A stretch of DNA of 64,000 nucleotides from Gammaproteobacteria bacterium (GTDB lineage: Bacteria > Pseudomonadota > Gammaproteobacteria > Steroidobacterales > Steroidobacteraceae), in the NCBI GenBank assembly GCA_025357835.1, contig JANYLM010000074.1:1-64000 (forward strand), given 5' to 3'. Positions 37,848-47,444 of this stretch are shown in pieces. The translations under genes were made by a program, and so were the position numbers. Each line of letters begins with the position of its first letter. Position 1 is the stretch's first letter. The notes under the pieces are model-generated. The model was not told the DNA's origin and searched no databases. It worked only from the letters and a program-made list of their open reading frames with translations.

Positions 37848-40703
37848 CTACTTGGCGACAAACAATACATCGGCGCTCTTCAAGAGAGTTTCCTGGGTCT
37901 CGCTGAACTCGCGAAAACGCTTCTGCCACTCGGAGGGCTGGCTTACTCGGGTAGCCTGCACCGCGGTGACCTTGTACTCGGGGCAATTCGTCGCCCAGTC
38001 GGAGTTATCGGTGGTAATCACATTGGCACCGGACTCAGGAAAATGAAACGTGGTGTAGACGACGCCGGGCTGAACTCGCTCGGTGACCCGGGCGCGCAGC
38101 ACCGTGTCGCCCGCACGGCTCGCGATGCCCACCCAATCTGCGTCCGCTATGCCGCGCTCCTCGGCATCATGCGGATGAATCTCCAAGCGATCCTCATCGT
38201 GCCAGCGGTTGTTCTCCGTGCGCCGCGTTTGCGCTCCCACGTTGTACTGGCTCAAGATGCGCCCGGTGGTCAAGATCAACGGGTAGCGGGCATTGACCTT
38301 CTCCGCGGTGGGCACGTACTCGGTGACCAAGAACTTGCCCTTGCCGCGCACGAACTGCCCGATGTGCATGGTCGGGGTGCCCTCGGGGTGCTCGGCATTG
38401 CAGGGCCACTGAATGCTGCCGAGCTCATCGATGCGGGCAAAGCTCACGCCGCTGAACGTGGGGGTCAATCGCGCGATCTCATCCATGATCTCGGACGGAT
38501 GAGAATAGTTCATCGGGTAGCCCACGGCATTGGAGAGCAGCTGGGTGATCTCCCAATCGGCGTAGCCGGATTTGGGCTGCATCACCTTGCGCACCCGCGA
38601 GATACGCCGCTCGGCGTTGGTGAAAGTGCCATCCTTCTCCAAGAAGGACGAGCCGGGCAGGAACACGTGAGCGAACTTCGCCGACTCGTTCAGGAATAGG
38701 TCCTGCACGATGATGCATTCCATCGAGGTCAGGGCCGCAGTGACGTGCTGAGTATTGGGATCGGACTGTGCGATGTCCTCGCCCTCGATATACAGGCCCT
38801 TGAACTCGCCGTCGAGGGCGGCCTCGAACATGTTCGGAATGCGAAGCCCCGGCTCGTTCTGCAGCGAGACTCCCCAGGCCCCCTCGAACAGATGACGCAC
38901 CGTGTCGTCCGATACGTGCCGATAACCGGGGAACTCGTGCGGGAAGGACCCCATATCGCAGGAGCCCTGCACATTGTTCTGGCCGCGCAGAGGGTTGACG
39001 CCCACGCCTTCGCGGCCGAGGTTGCCCGTCGCCATGGCGAGGTTCGCGATGCCCATCACCATGGTGGACCCCTGGCTATGCTCGGTCACCCCGAGGCCGT
39101 AGTAGATCGCCCCGTTGCCTCCGGTTGCGTACAGGCGCGCGGCCGCACGCACATCGGCAGCCGGCACTCCAGTGACCGCTTCCATGGCCTCCGGGGAATT
39201 GTTCTCTTGCGCTACGAAGCTGCGCCACTTCTCGAAAGACGGTATCTCGCAGCGCTCGCGTACGAAGTCCTCTTTGACCAGCCCTTCGGTCACGATCACG
39301 TGGGCGAGAGAGTTGATCAGCGCGACATTGGTGCCGGGCCGCAGCTTCAAGTGTTGTTCGGCGGCGATGTGCGGCGTGCGCACCAGATCGATGCGCCGCG
39401 GATCGGCGACGATGAGTTTTGCCCCTTGGCGCAAGCGCCGCTTCATCTGTGAGGCGAACACCGGATGCCCATCGGTCGGGTTGGCGCCGATCACGAATAT
39501 GACATCGGCCTTCATTACGGAGTCGAAGTTCTGGGTGCCGGCCGACTCACCCAAGGTGTTCTTCAGGCCGTAACCGGTCGGTGAATGACACACGCGCGCA
39601 CAGGTGTCGACATTGTTGTTGCCGAAGCCTGCGCGCACCAGCTTCTGCACGAGGTAGGTCTCCTCATTCGAGCAGCGCGAGGAGGTAATGCCGCCGATCG
39701 AGTCGCGGCCATACTTCGCTTGAATGCGCTTGAGTTCCGCAGCCGCATAGCCAACGGCTTCCTCCCAGGATACTTCGCGCCAGGGATCGGTGATCTTCGA
39801 GCGGATCATGGGTTTGACGATGCGGTCCGAGTGCGTGGCATAGCCGATGGCGAAGCGGCCCTTGACGCAGGAATGTCCGTGGTTGGCGTGGCCGTCCTTG
39901 TTCGGCACCATGCGCACCACCTCTTCCCCCTGCATCTCCGCGCGGAACGAGCAGCCCACCCCGCAATAGGCGCAGGTCGTCACAACGCTGTGCTCGGCCT
40001 GGCCCTTCTCAATCAGGGTGTTCTCGGAGAGCGTGGCGGTGGGGCAGGCCTGGACGCACGCGCCGCAGGAGACGCACTCTGAATCCATGAAGGAGACGTT
40101 CTGGCTCGCCGACACCGTGGAGTCGAAGCCGCGGTTCTGGATGGTGAGCGCCAACGTGCCCTGCTGCTCATCGCAGGCGCGCACGCAGCGCGAGCAGACG
40201 ATGCACTTGCTGGCATCGAAGGTAAAATAGGGGTTGCTGGTATCTTTCTCGGCCTTCAGATGGTTCGCTCCCTCGTAGCCGTAGCGCACCTCGCGCAGGC
40301 CGACGACCCCGGCCATGTCCTGCAGCTCACAGTGTCCGTTGGCCGGACAGGTCAGGCAGTCCAAGGGGTGATCGGAGATGTACAGTTCCATCACGCCGCG
40401 ACGGATGTCGGCGATTTGCTTGTTTTGAGTGGTGACTCTCATCCCCGGCGCGACCGGCGTGGTGCAGGAGGCGGGCAATCCCTTCATGCCCTCGATCTGC
40501 ACCAGGCACAGGCGGCAGGAGCCAAAGGCCTCCAGCTGCTCGGTGGCGCAGAGTTTGGGGATCTTCACGTCGCAGAGCGCCGCCGCGCGCATCACCGAGG
40601 TGCCGGCGGGCACCGTAATTTCTTGGCCATCGATGCTGAGAGTCACCAGCTGGGCGCTCTCGCGATTCGGGGTACCTAGGTCTTGTTCGACGATGGATAG
40701 CAT
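37848..40703 (-). CDS. fdsA: NAD-dependent formate dehydrogenase alpha subunit (Mo-bis-MGD catalytic)
   Basis: 951 residues. N-terminal [2Fe-2S] domain with CDVKIPKLC and GSCRLCLVQ; NuoG-like His/Cys cluster HPLDCLTCPANGHC; two ferredoxin-type clusters CIVCSRCVRAC and CVSCGACVQACP; proximal cluster CAYCGVGC. The molybdopterin domain has the Mo-ligating Cys at about residue 372 in ARVCHSPTGYG, with the neighbouring catalytic His. It is Cys, not selenocysteine. The C-terminal MGD-binding domain is intact (HPHDAEERGIADADWVGI). The subunit oxidises formate to CO2 and passes electrons through the Fe-S wire to FdsBG and NAD. It follows fdsB by 19 bases. Confidence 0.97.
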   Translation of the reverse strand: MLSIVEQDLGTPNRESAQLVTLSIDGQEITVPAGTSVMRAAALCDVKIPKLCATEQLEAFGSCRLCLVQIEGMKGLPASCTTPVAPGMRVTTQNKQIADIRRGVMELYISDHPLDCLTCPANGHCELQDMAGVVGLREVRYGYEGANHLKAEKDTSNPYFTFDASKCIVCSRCVRACDEQQGTLALTIQNRGFDSTVSASQNVSFMDSECVSCGACVQACPTATLSENTLIEKGQAEHSVVTTCAYCGVGCSFRAEMQGEEVVRMVPNKDGHANHGHSCVKGRFAIGYATHSDRIVKPMIRSKITDPWREVSWEEAVGYAAAELKRIQAKYGRDSIGGITSSRCSNEETYLVQKLVRAGFGNNNVDTCARVCHSPTGYGLKNTLGESAGTQNFDSVMKADVIFVIGANPTDGHPVFASQMKRRLRQGAKLIVADPRRIDLVRTPHIAAEQHLKLRPGTNVALINSLAHVIVTEGLVKEDFVRERCEIPSFEKWRSFVAQENNSPEAMEAVTGVPAADVRAAARLYATGGNGAIYYGLGVTEHSQGSTMVMGIANLAMATGNLGREGVGVNPLRGQNNVQGSCDMGSFPHEFPGYRHVSDDTVRHLFEGAWGVSLQNEPGLRIPNMFEAALDGEFKGLYIEGEDIAQSDPNTQHVTAALTSMECIIVQDLFLNESAKFAHVFLPGSSFLEKDGTFTNAERRISRVRKVMQPKSGYADWEITQLLSNAVGYPMNYSHPSEIMDEIARLTPTFSGVSFARIDELGSIQWPCNAEHPEGTPTMHIGQFVRGKGKFLVTEYVPTAEKVNARYPLILTTGRILSQYNVGAQTRRTENNRWHDEDRLEIHPHDAEERGIADADWVGIASRAGDTVLRARVTERVQPGVVYTTFHFPESGANVITTDNSDWATNCPEYKVTAVQATRVSQPSEWQKRFREFSETQETLLKSADVLFVAK

Positions 40704-40722
40704 GGGGGTCCTCGTAATACCT

Positions 40723-42297
40723 TCAACCGGAGGCGCTGGATGCCCGTACCGGTTTGACGAAATCTTCAGGGAAATGGTTCAGTGCCGAGAGCACCGGATA
40801 GGGGGTCAAGCCGCCGAGCGCGCACAGCGAGCCGTAGGTCAGTGTTTCACACAGATCGCGCAGAATCGTCTCCTGCTTGGCTGCCTGCTCGCCGGCGATG
40901 AGTCGATCGATTACCTCGACGCCGCGGATCGAACCGATGCGGCAGGGCGTGCACTTGCCGCAGGACTCGATGGCACAGAACTCCATGGCATAGCGTGCCT
41001 GGGCGGCCATATCGACGGTGTCGTCGAAGACCACAATACCGCCATGCCCGAGCATCCCCTTGACCGCGGCGAACGCCTCGTAGTCCAAGGGCGTATCGAA
41101 CTGCGACTCTGGGAGATAGGCCCCCAAGGGGCCACCCACCTGCACGGCGCGGATCGGCCGGCCGCTCAAGCTGCCGCCGCCGAAGTCCTCCATCAACTCG
41201 CGCAAGGTCATGCCGAAGGCGATCTCCACCAGGCCGCCGTGCTTGATGTTGCCCGCGAGCTGCATCGGCAGCGTGCCGCGCGAGCGGCCCATGCCGAAGT
41301 GCTGGTAGTACTCGGCGCCGCGGTCGAGGATGATAGGCACCGAAGCGAAGGTGATCACATTGTTGATCACCGTGGGTTTGCCAAAGAGACCTTGAATGGC
41401 CGGAAGCGGGGGCTTGAAGCGCACCTGGCCGCGCTTGCCTTCCAGGGACTCCAGAAGCGAAGTCTCCTCGCCGCAGATGTAGGCCCCGGCCCCCATGCGC
41501 ACTTCCAAATCGAAGGCCTGACCGCTGCCTTGGATGTTGGGTCCCAGATAGTTCGCCGCATAAGCCGCGCCGATCGCCGCCTCGAGCGCGAGCTTCGCCT
41601 GTGGATACTCCCAACGCAGGTAAATATAGCCGCGGGTGGCGCCGGTGGCCAATCCGGCGATGGTCATTCCCTCGATCAGCACGAAGGGATCGCCCTCCAT
41701 CAACATGCGATCGGAGAATGTCCCGGAGTCGCCTTCATCGGCATTGCACACGACGTATTTTTGCGAGGCCTCGGCGCCGAGCACCGTCTTCCACTTGATT
41801 CCCGCCGGAAAGGCTGCACCGCCGCGACCGCGAAGTCCGGAGGCGGTTACGGCGGCGACGATTTCAGCGGGCTTAAGCGCGAGGGCGGCCCTGAGGCCTC
41901 GATAGCCTCCATGCGCCACATAGTCAGCCAGGCTGCGCGGGTCGGTGAGCCCGACGCGCGCAAACGTTAGGCGTTCTTGGCGTTTGAAGTACGGAATCTG
42001 CTCGGTCACGCCGTGGCCTAATGGGTGCGCTCGTCCAGAGGTGAAGCCAGCCTCGAACAAGCCGGCCACATCCTCGGATCGCACGGGGCCGTAGGCCATG
42101 CGCGTGCCCTCGACCTCCACTTCGACCAGGGGCTCGAGCCATAGCAGGCCGCGCGATCCATTGCGAATCAGCTCCACGGCGACACCGCGCCGCTGTGCCT
42201 GCGTCACGATCGCCTGCGCCGTCCGCTCCGCACCGACGCTGAGCGCCGCCGCATCGCGGGGTACATAGATTTTCACCGCTCCGCCCAGACCGCTCAT
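40723..42297 (-). CDS. fdsB: Formate dehydrogenase beta subunit (NuoF-like, FMN/NAD)
   Basis: 524 residues. A thioredoxin-like N-terminal domain (about 1-110) lacks cluster-binding cysteines. The NuoF-like core follows, with [17 protein letters not shown] (NAD/FMN site), [36 protein letters not shown], and the [4Fe-4S] motif [13 protein letters not shown] plus a distal Cys near LCALGG. It transfers electrons from the Fe-S chain to NAD. The ATG overlaps the fdsG stop (ATGA), showing tight coupling of the diaphorase subunits. Confidence 0.96.
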   Translation of the reverse strand: MSGLGGAVKIYVPRDAAALSVGAERTAQAIVTQAQRRGVAVELIRNGSRGLLWLEPLVEVEVEGTRMAYGPVRSEDVAGLFEAGFTSGRAHPLGHGVTEQIPYFKRQERLTFARVGLTDPRSLADYVAHGGYRGLRAALALKPAEIVAAVTASGLRGRGGAAFPAGIKWKTVLGAEASQKYVVCNADEGDSGTFSDRMLMEGDPFVLIEGMTIAGLATGATRGYIYLRWEYPQAKLALEAAIGAAYAANYLGPNIQGSGQAFDLEVRMGAGAYICGEETSLLESLEGKRGQVRFKPPLPAIQGLFGKPTVINNVITFASVPIILDRGAEYYQHFGMGRSRGTLPMQLAGNIKHGGLVEIAFGMTLRELMEDFGGGSLSGRPIRAVQVGGPLGAYLPESQFDTPLDYEAFAAVKGMLGHGGIVVFDDTVDMAAQARYAMEFCAIESCGKCTPCRIGSIRGVEVIDRLIAGEQAAKQETILRDLCETLTYGSLCALGGLTPYPVLSALNHFPEDFVKPVRASSASG

Positions 42298-42821
42298 GCG
42301 CGCTCCCGGCTCTGGCTCACCAGCGCGTCAAAACGATCGGCCGTGACGCGCCCGTGCAGTTCCTCATCGATCATCAGCGAGGGCCCCAAGGCGCAATTAC
42401 CCAAACAATACACCGGTTCCAAACTAATCGCCCCGTCGGCCGTGGTACCGTGAAATTCGATCTTAAGACTCGACTTTGCGTGCGCCTCGAGCGCTGGGGC
42501 TCCGAGTGCCTGGCAGGCTTCCGCCCGGCACAGATGCACCACGTGACGCCCCGGGCGGCTGTGCCGAAAATAATGGTAAAAACTTACCACGCCATGCACT
42601 TCGGCCACCGACAGGTTCAACTCCCGCGCGATCAGCGGCACGGCGTCCTTGGGTACGAATTGGAGAGCTTCTTGCACCGCATGCAGAATCGGCAACAGCG
42701 CTCCGGGTAGCTCCTTCAGCCGCGCACACGCCTCCAGCACCGCCGAACGCTCTGCAGCGCTGAGGTTAGAGGGTGGTTCGGCTTTGATCGGGATTACTCG
42801 CCGCGGGGACTGGCTACTCAT
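42294..42821 (-). CDS. fdsG: Formate dehydrogenase gamma subunit (NuoE-like)
   Basis: 175 residues with a helical N-terminal part and a thioredoxin-like [2Fe-2S] domain. Cluster ligands are visible as [12 protein letters not shown] and [16 protein letters not shown]. The motif [14 protein letters not shown] is typical of NuoE/HoxE/FdsG. It pairs with FdsB for NAD reduction. Its start is about 60 bases downstream of the fdhD stop. Confidence 0.95.
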   Translation of the reverse strand: MSSQSPRRVIPIKAEPPSNLSAAERSAVLEACARLKELPGALLPILHAVQEALQFVPKDAVPLIARELNLSVAEVHGVVSFYHYFRHSRPGRHVVHLCRAEACQALGAPALEAHAKSSLKIEFHGTTADGAISLEPVYCLGNCALGPSLMIDEELHGRVTADRFDALVSQSRERA

Positions 42822-42881
42822 GACACATACTCGGCCTTATCGAATTTTTAAACCTGGATTGCATCATTGGTATACTAGATA

Positions 42882-43772
42882 TTACTCGCTAACGCGGGGC
42901 TCGGCTTCGGCATCGAAACGCTCGGCGCCGGCGCAGCAGAGAAAGCGCCGCTGCACCGCGCGAGCCATCAAAGTCATCCCGAGCTGGTTCGCCACCTCAA
43001 GCCCCATTGCCGTCACTCCATTGCGTGATACGACGATGGGTACTCCAATCTGAGCTGCCTTCATCACCATCTCGCCGCTCAAGCGCCCGGTCGTGTAGAA
43101 AGTCTTGTCGCCTCCACTGACTCCGTGCAGGGCCATCCACCCGACAATCGTGTCAATCGCATTGTGGCGACCCACGTCCTCCACGAACACCAGCATCTCG
43201 GCACCGCGGAACAAAGCGCAGCCGTGCACCGACCCGGCGCTGCGGTGCAGTGTTTCCTGTTCACGCATGGTCTCGAGTAGGCGGTACAAGGTGCTCTGAC
43301 GCATGCGCGCCGCTTTCGTCGCCGGCAGACGGATGGCGTCGATGTCGGTCATCAAGTCGCCGAACACCGTGCCTTGGCCGCATCCTGTGGTCACTAGGCG
43401 GCGTGCCGTCTTGGCTGCGATGTCATGCAGGCCCGCTCGCGTCTTGACGGTGGCCGCGCTCGACTGCCAGTCAACCTCGATCGATTCAACGTCCGCCACC
43501 TCGCCGATCAAGCGCTGATTGTGCAAATAGCCCAGCACCAGAAGTTCCGGGCAGGCACCCAGTGTCATCAGAGTGACGAGTTCTCGCTTGTCGATGAACA
43601 GGGTCAGCGGGCGCTCGGCGGGAACATCGATCAGCCGCCGCTCGCCGTACTCGTCGACGATCTCGATCTCACGTAGCAGTTCGCAGGAAGCCGAGGTGAG
43701 CCGCGGCGCGCGGACCACGGGCTGCAACAAGCAAGCTTCGGGCTGTACCAGCATCCGCAAGACTTCACGCAC
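42882..43772 (-). CDS. fdhD: Formate dehydrogenase accessory sulfurtransferase FdhD
   Basis: 296 residues. FdhD delivers sulfur to the Mo-bis-MGD cofactor of formate dehydrogenases. Family blocks: RPLTLFIDKRELVTLMTLGACPELLVLGYLHNQRLI, RLVTTGCGQGTVFGD with the single reactive Cys (E. coli has a C-x-x-C pair), FVEDVGRHNAIDTIVGWM, FYTTGRLSGEMVMKAAQIGVPIVVSRNGVTAMGLEVANQLGMTL. A GTG start is used; an ATG 18 bases later is possible. In many genomes fdhD (fdsC) lies between fdsA and fdsD; here it comes first. Confidence 0.94.
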   Translation of the reverse strand: MREVLRMLVQPEACLLQPVVRAPRLTSASCELLREIEIVDEYGERRLIDVPAERPLTLFIDKRELVTLMTLGACPELLVLGYLHNQRLIGEVADVESIEVDWQSSAATVKTRAGLHDIAAKTARRLVTTGCGQGTVFGDLMTDIDAIRLPATKAARMRQSTLYRLLETMREQETLHRSAGSVHGCALFRGAEMLVFVEDVGRHNAIDTIVGWMALHGVSGGDKTFYTTGRLSGEMVMKAAQIGVPIVVSRNGVTAMGLEVANQLGMTLMARAVQRRFLCCAGAERFDAEAEPRVSE

Positions 43773-43916
43773 GTATGGTCACTACCCTTCCGGCCCGTCA
43801 GGCTGGCACCCGCTTATTCACATAGACACCGAGCTAGGTGACAGATGAGTATGTTGGGCCGCTCGCACAGGTGTCTAATCGATTGTACTAACCAACTGAT
43901 TCGCGCGCTCTATCAA

Positions 43917-43932
43917 CATCCCCCGGGGGATG
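43917..43932. promoter_or_regulatory. Perfect 16-bp GC palindrome between fdhD and maoC-like genes
   Basis: CATCCCCCGGGGGATG is a perfect palindrome without a loop, 16-31 bases beyond the maoC-like stop and about 145 bases upstream of fdhD. It may be an operator for the fdhD-fds transcript, or an atypical terminator stem for the maoC-like gene. The directly repeated 9-mer CGAAATGTC follows on its right side (about 43933 and 43953). Confidence 0.35.
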
Positions 43933-43947
43933 CGAAATGTCGCTGCC

Positions 43948-44400
43948 CTATACGAAATGTCTCGCCACCGATTCGGCCACGCACACCGGTTTTGCATGGC
44001 CTTCGCGTTCCGTGGTGACCTCCACGACCACCTGCGCGCCGCCTGCGATGGTCTCGTATGACATAAGCTTGAAATGACCGCGCAGACGGCTGCCCACCGG
44101 CACCGGCGCCGGAAACCGCACCCGATTCAGGCCGTAGTTGACCGTCATGCGCAGGTCGCCGACCTTAAAGGCCGTCCTGACCATGACGGGCAGCAAGCTT
44201 AGGGTCAAATGCCCGTGCGCCACCGTCGTACCGAAGGGCCCCGCCGCGGCGCGCACCGCATCAACGTGAATCCACTGGTCATCGCCCGTGACCGCCGCGA
44301 ATTGATCGATGCGCGCCTGATCGATGTTCTGCCACTCGCTGGTACCCAAGGCCGAACCAACGAGCGCCTGCAATTCGGATAACTTTTGATAGGTATTCAT
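43948..44400 (-). CDS. MaoC-like hot-dog dehydratase (enoyl-CoA hydratase 2 type)
   Basis: 150 residues from the ATG at 44400. The frame is open upstream but overlaps the neighbouring gene. Hydratase-2 motif: DQFAAVTGDDQWIHVD with the catalytic Asp and His, then VAHGHLTLSLLPVM and NYGLNRVRFPAPVPVGSRLRG. It hydrates (R)-specific enoyl-CoA or a related thioester. It begins 14 bases after the stop of the FAD oxidoreductase gene, suggesting cotranscription, though no shared pathway is obvious. Confidence 0.88.
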   Translation of the reverse strand: MNTYQKLSELQALVGSALGTSEWQNIDQARIDQFAAVTGDDQWIHVDAVRAAAGPFGTTVAHGHLTLSLLPVMVRTAFKVGDLRMTVNYGLNRVRFPAPVPVGSRLRGHFKLMSYETIAGGAQVVVEVTTEREGHAKPVCVAESVARHFV

Positions 44401-44414
44401 GGGCGGTCTCGGCG

Positions 44415-46262
44415 CTAGGTCGTCAGCTCTAAGACTGCGCGGTGCGCTTGATCGATGGCGACGTTGGTATAGGCATCCCAACCGGAGTCCGAATTGGCAA
44501 TGGCGATACGGCCGATACGTCGGCGCGCCAGCTTGGCGATGTGGGCTTGGTGCGCCGGCTCGTCGTACAGCGGCGTTGGCGAGTAGGCATAACCATGCGG
44601 CCATCGGTTGACGGTGATAGCTGCGACGTCGCGATCGAAATCGAAACCCGCAGGGCCCAGCATGCGGCCGAGCTCGTCACGGATCTCACGCTCGAAGTCG
44701 CCGAAACTCATGGTGTACAGCCGCGCACGCCCGGCGCGAAACTGCTGGCGCATGTTCAGCCCCTTATTGGGCGCGGCGGGCATATGCTCCAAGTGCAGGC
44801 AGGCGGGCTTGGTGGGATCGGCGGAGAATCGATAGCCATCCAGGCTGACCGGATAATCCAGCGTGGCGGTATAGGTGCCGCCGGGATTGTCGATGTAGAA
44901 CACGCCGAGCTTGTGCCAGGGTTGCCAGTTGCGCACGGCCAGACTTACGTACACCAGGGGGGCGCGCACATTGTCATGTAAGGCTGCGCGCTGCTCGGCG
45001 CTCGCCTCGGGCGCAATATAGGGAATCATGGCCTGGTAACAGGCAAGCACGCAGTCGGCGGCGGCGACGCGCGTGACCTTGCCGCCGTTCACATAGGCGA
45101 TCTGCACACCCTTCGCGACATTGCGCACGTCTACCGCCGTGGAGCCGAGGCGAATCCGCACCGCGTGCTCGGGGCGATCCAGTTGGGCGTAATCAAAGGG
45201 CGCCAGCACGATGTCTTCCATGGTATCGCCCGGTGCGATTCCGGGAATCAGCTTGCGCACCAACATTCGGGCAATCGATGCATTGCCGTCGGGAAAATGG
45301 TAGATGTAGGGCTCCTCTGGTTCTGCCTCGAGCGCTGCCCGCTGTGCTTTGAGGCCCGGCATGCCGAGCGTCTCGCTTGCGGGTACGGCGTCGATGCCCA
45401 CCGCCCAAAGCCCGTGGGTGCGAGTTTGCAAGTACTTCAGGATCTGCTCGTCGGCCTGCCAGTACTGCTTGAGAAAATCGCGATAGCTGGTGTGCTCAAG
45501 AACGGCGCGGCGTTGCTCCGGCGTTTTTCCGGGCAGCACGTCGCGATCCGACCAGATCATCTCGAATAGTTGCTCGCGTGCCTTGGCCTCGAGCGGAAAC
45601 TGATCCAGATACGCGTGCAATGCCTGCGCGTCATGTGGATTTTCGTCGAACTCCTGCCAAGTACCGAAGGGACGGCGCACCAGGCGGTCGACGCCGAATG
45701 TTTCTTTCTTGAAAAACACGCTCTGCTGCAATTTCCAGCGCGTATAAAATTCCTGATCGAAGGCTTTATTGAACCGCTTCAAGTCGATGCCGAGATCTGT
45801 CAGAAGGCCTTTTGCCACGCCATCCCACTTCTGCGCCGGACCGTCGATGGACTGTGTGCCCCCGTAACACAGCAGCGTCTGCCCGTCGACGACGAATTCA
45901 TTGCGCTTGGCATGGCCGCCGAAATCATCGTTGGTGTCCAAGATCAAGATACGAGCGCTCGGGCGCCGCTGCCGGTAGTAATGTGCCGCAGCCAAGCCAC
46001 TGATGCCGGCGCCGACCACGACCAAGTCGTAGTGCTCGGTCACCGCCGCCTGCGACAAATCGAAGGGCGCGCCGTCCCGCAGCCGATGCGCCGCCTCGAA
46101 GGAGCCGACATGGCTGCCGCGCAATCCATCGCGGCTGGGAGGATAGCTTTGCGCGGAGGCGCCATCCGCGGCGTGTACACGAGACAAATCCATGCCCGCG
46201 GCTGCGACGACGGCGATGCCGATGCCGTTCATGAAGTCGCGGCGAGTGATTTCATTGTTCAT
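44415..46262 (-). CDS. Tat-exported FAD-dependent amine oxidoreductase, spermidine-dehydrogenase-like
   Basis: About 615 residues from ATG before NNEITRRDFMNGIGIAVVAAAG, a twin-arginine signal. The FAD-binding dinucleotide fold is YDLVVVGAGISGLAAAHYYRQRRPSARILILDTNDDFGGHAKRNEF. The long insert with YGGTQSIDGPAQ and the C-terminal NRWPHGYAYSPTPLYDEP and GRIAIANSDSGWDAYTNVAIDQAHRA resemble periplasmic spermidine dehydrogenase SpdH. It would be folded with FAD in the cytoplasm and exported, oxidising a polyamine or other amine in the periplasm. It is divergent from the aspartic-protease gene; the intervening about 140 bases carry both promoters. Confidence 0.82.
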   Translation of the reverse strand: MNNEITRRDFMNGIGIAVVAAAGMDLSRVHAADGASAQSYPPSRDGLRGSHVGSFEAAHRLRDGAPFDLSQAAVTEHYDLVVVGAGISGLAAAHYYRQRRPSARILILDTNDDFGGHAKRNEFVVDGQTLLCYGGTQSIDGPAQKWDGVAKGLLTDLGIDLKRFNKAFDQEFYTRWKLQQSVFFKKETFGVDRLVRRPFGTWQEFDENPHDAQALHAYLDQFPLEAKAREQLFEMIWSDRDVLPGKTPEQRRAVLEHTSYRDFLKQYWQADEQILKYLQTRTHGLWAVGIDAVPASETLGMPGLKAQRAALEAEPEEPYIYHFPDGNASIARMLVRKLIPGIAPGDTMEDIVLAPFDYAQLDRPEHAVRIRLGSTAVDVRNVAKGVQIAYVNGGKVTRVAAADCVLACYQAMIPYIAPEASAEQRAALHDNVRAPLVYVSLAVRNWQPWHKLGVFYIDNPGGTYTATLDYPVSLDGYRFSADPTKPACLHLEHMPAAPNKGLNMRQQFRAGRARLYTMSFGDFEREIRDELGRMLGPAGFDFDRDVAAITVNRWPHGYAYSPTPLYDEPAHQAHIAKLARRRIGRIAIANSDSGWDAYTNVAIDQAHRAVLELTT

Positions 46263-46400
46263 CGATGGATATTCGCAAGACAGCGCGGTATTCGCAAGGC
46301 GGCAGCCTGCACGGTACGCGACCAAGCGGCATTCAGGCGTTGGTGTCGGCCGAGCCCGGTGCTATGCTTCGGCGACAAGGCGGACGCAGCATTGAACAAG

Positions 46401-47429
46401 GTGGCTCGTGGATTTCTCGGCACAGGGCATCATCGCACGCCGCAACGGTCGTCGCGGTGTGCAGCTTGCGTCGCGCTGATCGGCGGCATGGCGCTATGTC
46501 CGCCATGGGCGCTCGGCATCGTTGCCGACGCCCAGTCGCCGGCATCTACCGCTGCGGCCATCGAAGAGCTCACGGAACTCATGGTCGAGGCGCCGGAGCC
46601 ACGCTATGTGTCGCCCACGCGGCGCGATCAAATAGGACGCATCTGGGCGCCGGTGATGATCAACGGGCACGGGCCGTTCCGGTTGGTGCTCGATACCGGC
46701 GCGAGCCATAGCGCGGTCACCGAGTTGGTGGCGCTGGCGCTCGGTATTCCGACTGATCGTTCGGCTCCGGTGATACTACGCGGGGTCACGGGCTTCGCCA
46801 CGGTGCCGACCATTCGCGTCGATACTTTGACCGTCGGCGATCTTGCGGTCGATTCGCCAATACTGCCCATCGTTCCCGATGCCCTGGGCGGTGCGCAGGG
46901 AATACTCGGATCCGAAGGCTTGGCGGGCAAACGTATTTTTATCGACTTTCGCCACGACAAAATCGCCATTACCTACTCGCGCAACGAGAAATCCAGCCGT
47001 GATTTCGTGGATATTCCGTTTCACGCGGTGCACGACACCCTGGTCGTGGTCAGCGCACGCATTGGCGATGTGTCCACCCAGGCCATTATCGACACGGGCG
47101 GTCAGACCACCATCGCGAATCTCGCTTTGCGTAACGCGCTCGCTCGGCGCAGCCAGCAGGGCAGGGGCAAGCCTGACCAAATCATCGGGGCGACCAAGGA
47201 TGTTCAGGAAGGTGAAGTCTTGCCCATGCCAGCAATAGAATTCGGCACTATCCAGATCCGCGATGGTGGCGTTACGTTCGCCGACATGTATATTTTCAAG
47301 CAGTGGAAGCTGTTGAACCAACCCGCGATATTGATCGGCATGGATGCGCTGGGGTTGCTCGATACTCTGGTCATCGACTATCGCCGGCACGAATTGCAAA
47401 TGCGCATGTCAAGAACCGGAGCGGGCTAG
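46401..47429 (+). CDS. Exported retropepsin-like aspartic protease with two DTG motifs
   Basis: About 342 residues from a GTG at 46401; a TTG nine bases earlier and an ATG at 46487 are alternatives. The frame is open far upstream but that part is the antisense of the oxidoreductase gene. A signal-like segment (ACVALIGGMALCPPWALG) precedes two tandem protease-like domains: FRLVLDTGASHSAVTELVALALGI and TQAIIDTGGQTTIANLALR. Each has an Asp-Thr-Gly, so one chain could form a pseudo-twofold active site. The C-terminal GMDALGLLDTLVIDYRRHEL is typical of bacterial clan AA proteins. The DUF3014 gene follows by 15 bases. The substrate is unknown. Confidence 0.78.
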   Translation: MARGFLGTGHHRTPQRSSRCAACVALIGGMALCPPWALGIVADAQSPASTAAAIEELTELMVEAPEPRYVSPTRRDQIGRIWAPVMINGHGPFRLVLDTGASHSAVTELVALALGIPTDRSAPVILRGVTGFATVPTIRVDTLTVGDLAVDSPILPIVPDALGGAQGILGSEGLAGKRIFIDFRHDKIAITYSRNEKSSRDFVDIPFHAVHDTLVVVSARIGDVSTQAIIDTGGQTTIANLALRNALARRSQQGRGKPDQIIGATKDVQEGEVLPMPAIEFGTIQIRDGGVTFADMYIFKQWKLLNQPAILIGMDALGLLDTLVIDYRRHELQMRMSRTGAG

Positions 47430-47444
47430 CTTGAGGGAGCTGCG

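Noticed and set aside
40429-41970. 513-codon open frame opposite fdsA/fdsB
   Set aside because: Antisense shadow of fdsB, with no recognisable domain and no ribosome-binding site.
43773-43916. Possible tRNA or small RNA in the fdhD-maoC gap
   Set aside because: No cloverleaf, T-loop GTTCRA sequence or CCA end could be found; only the palindrome at 43917 stands out.
45570-46400. Long N-terminal extension of the aspartic protease
   Set aside because: Antisense of the spermidine-dehydrogenase-like gene; the signal-peptide-like segment begins after 46401.
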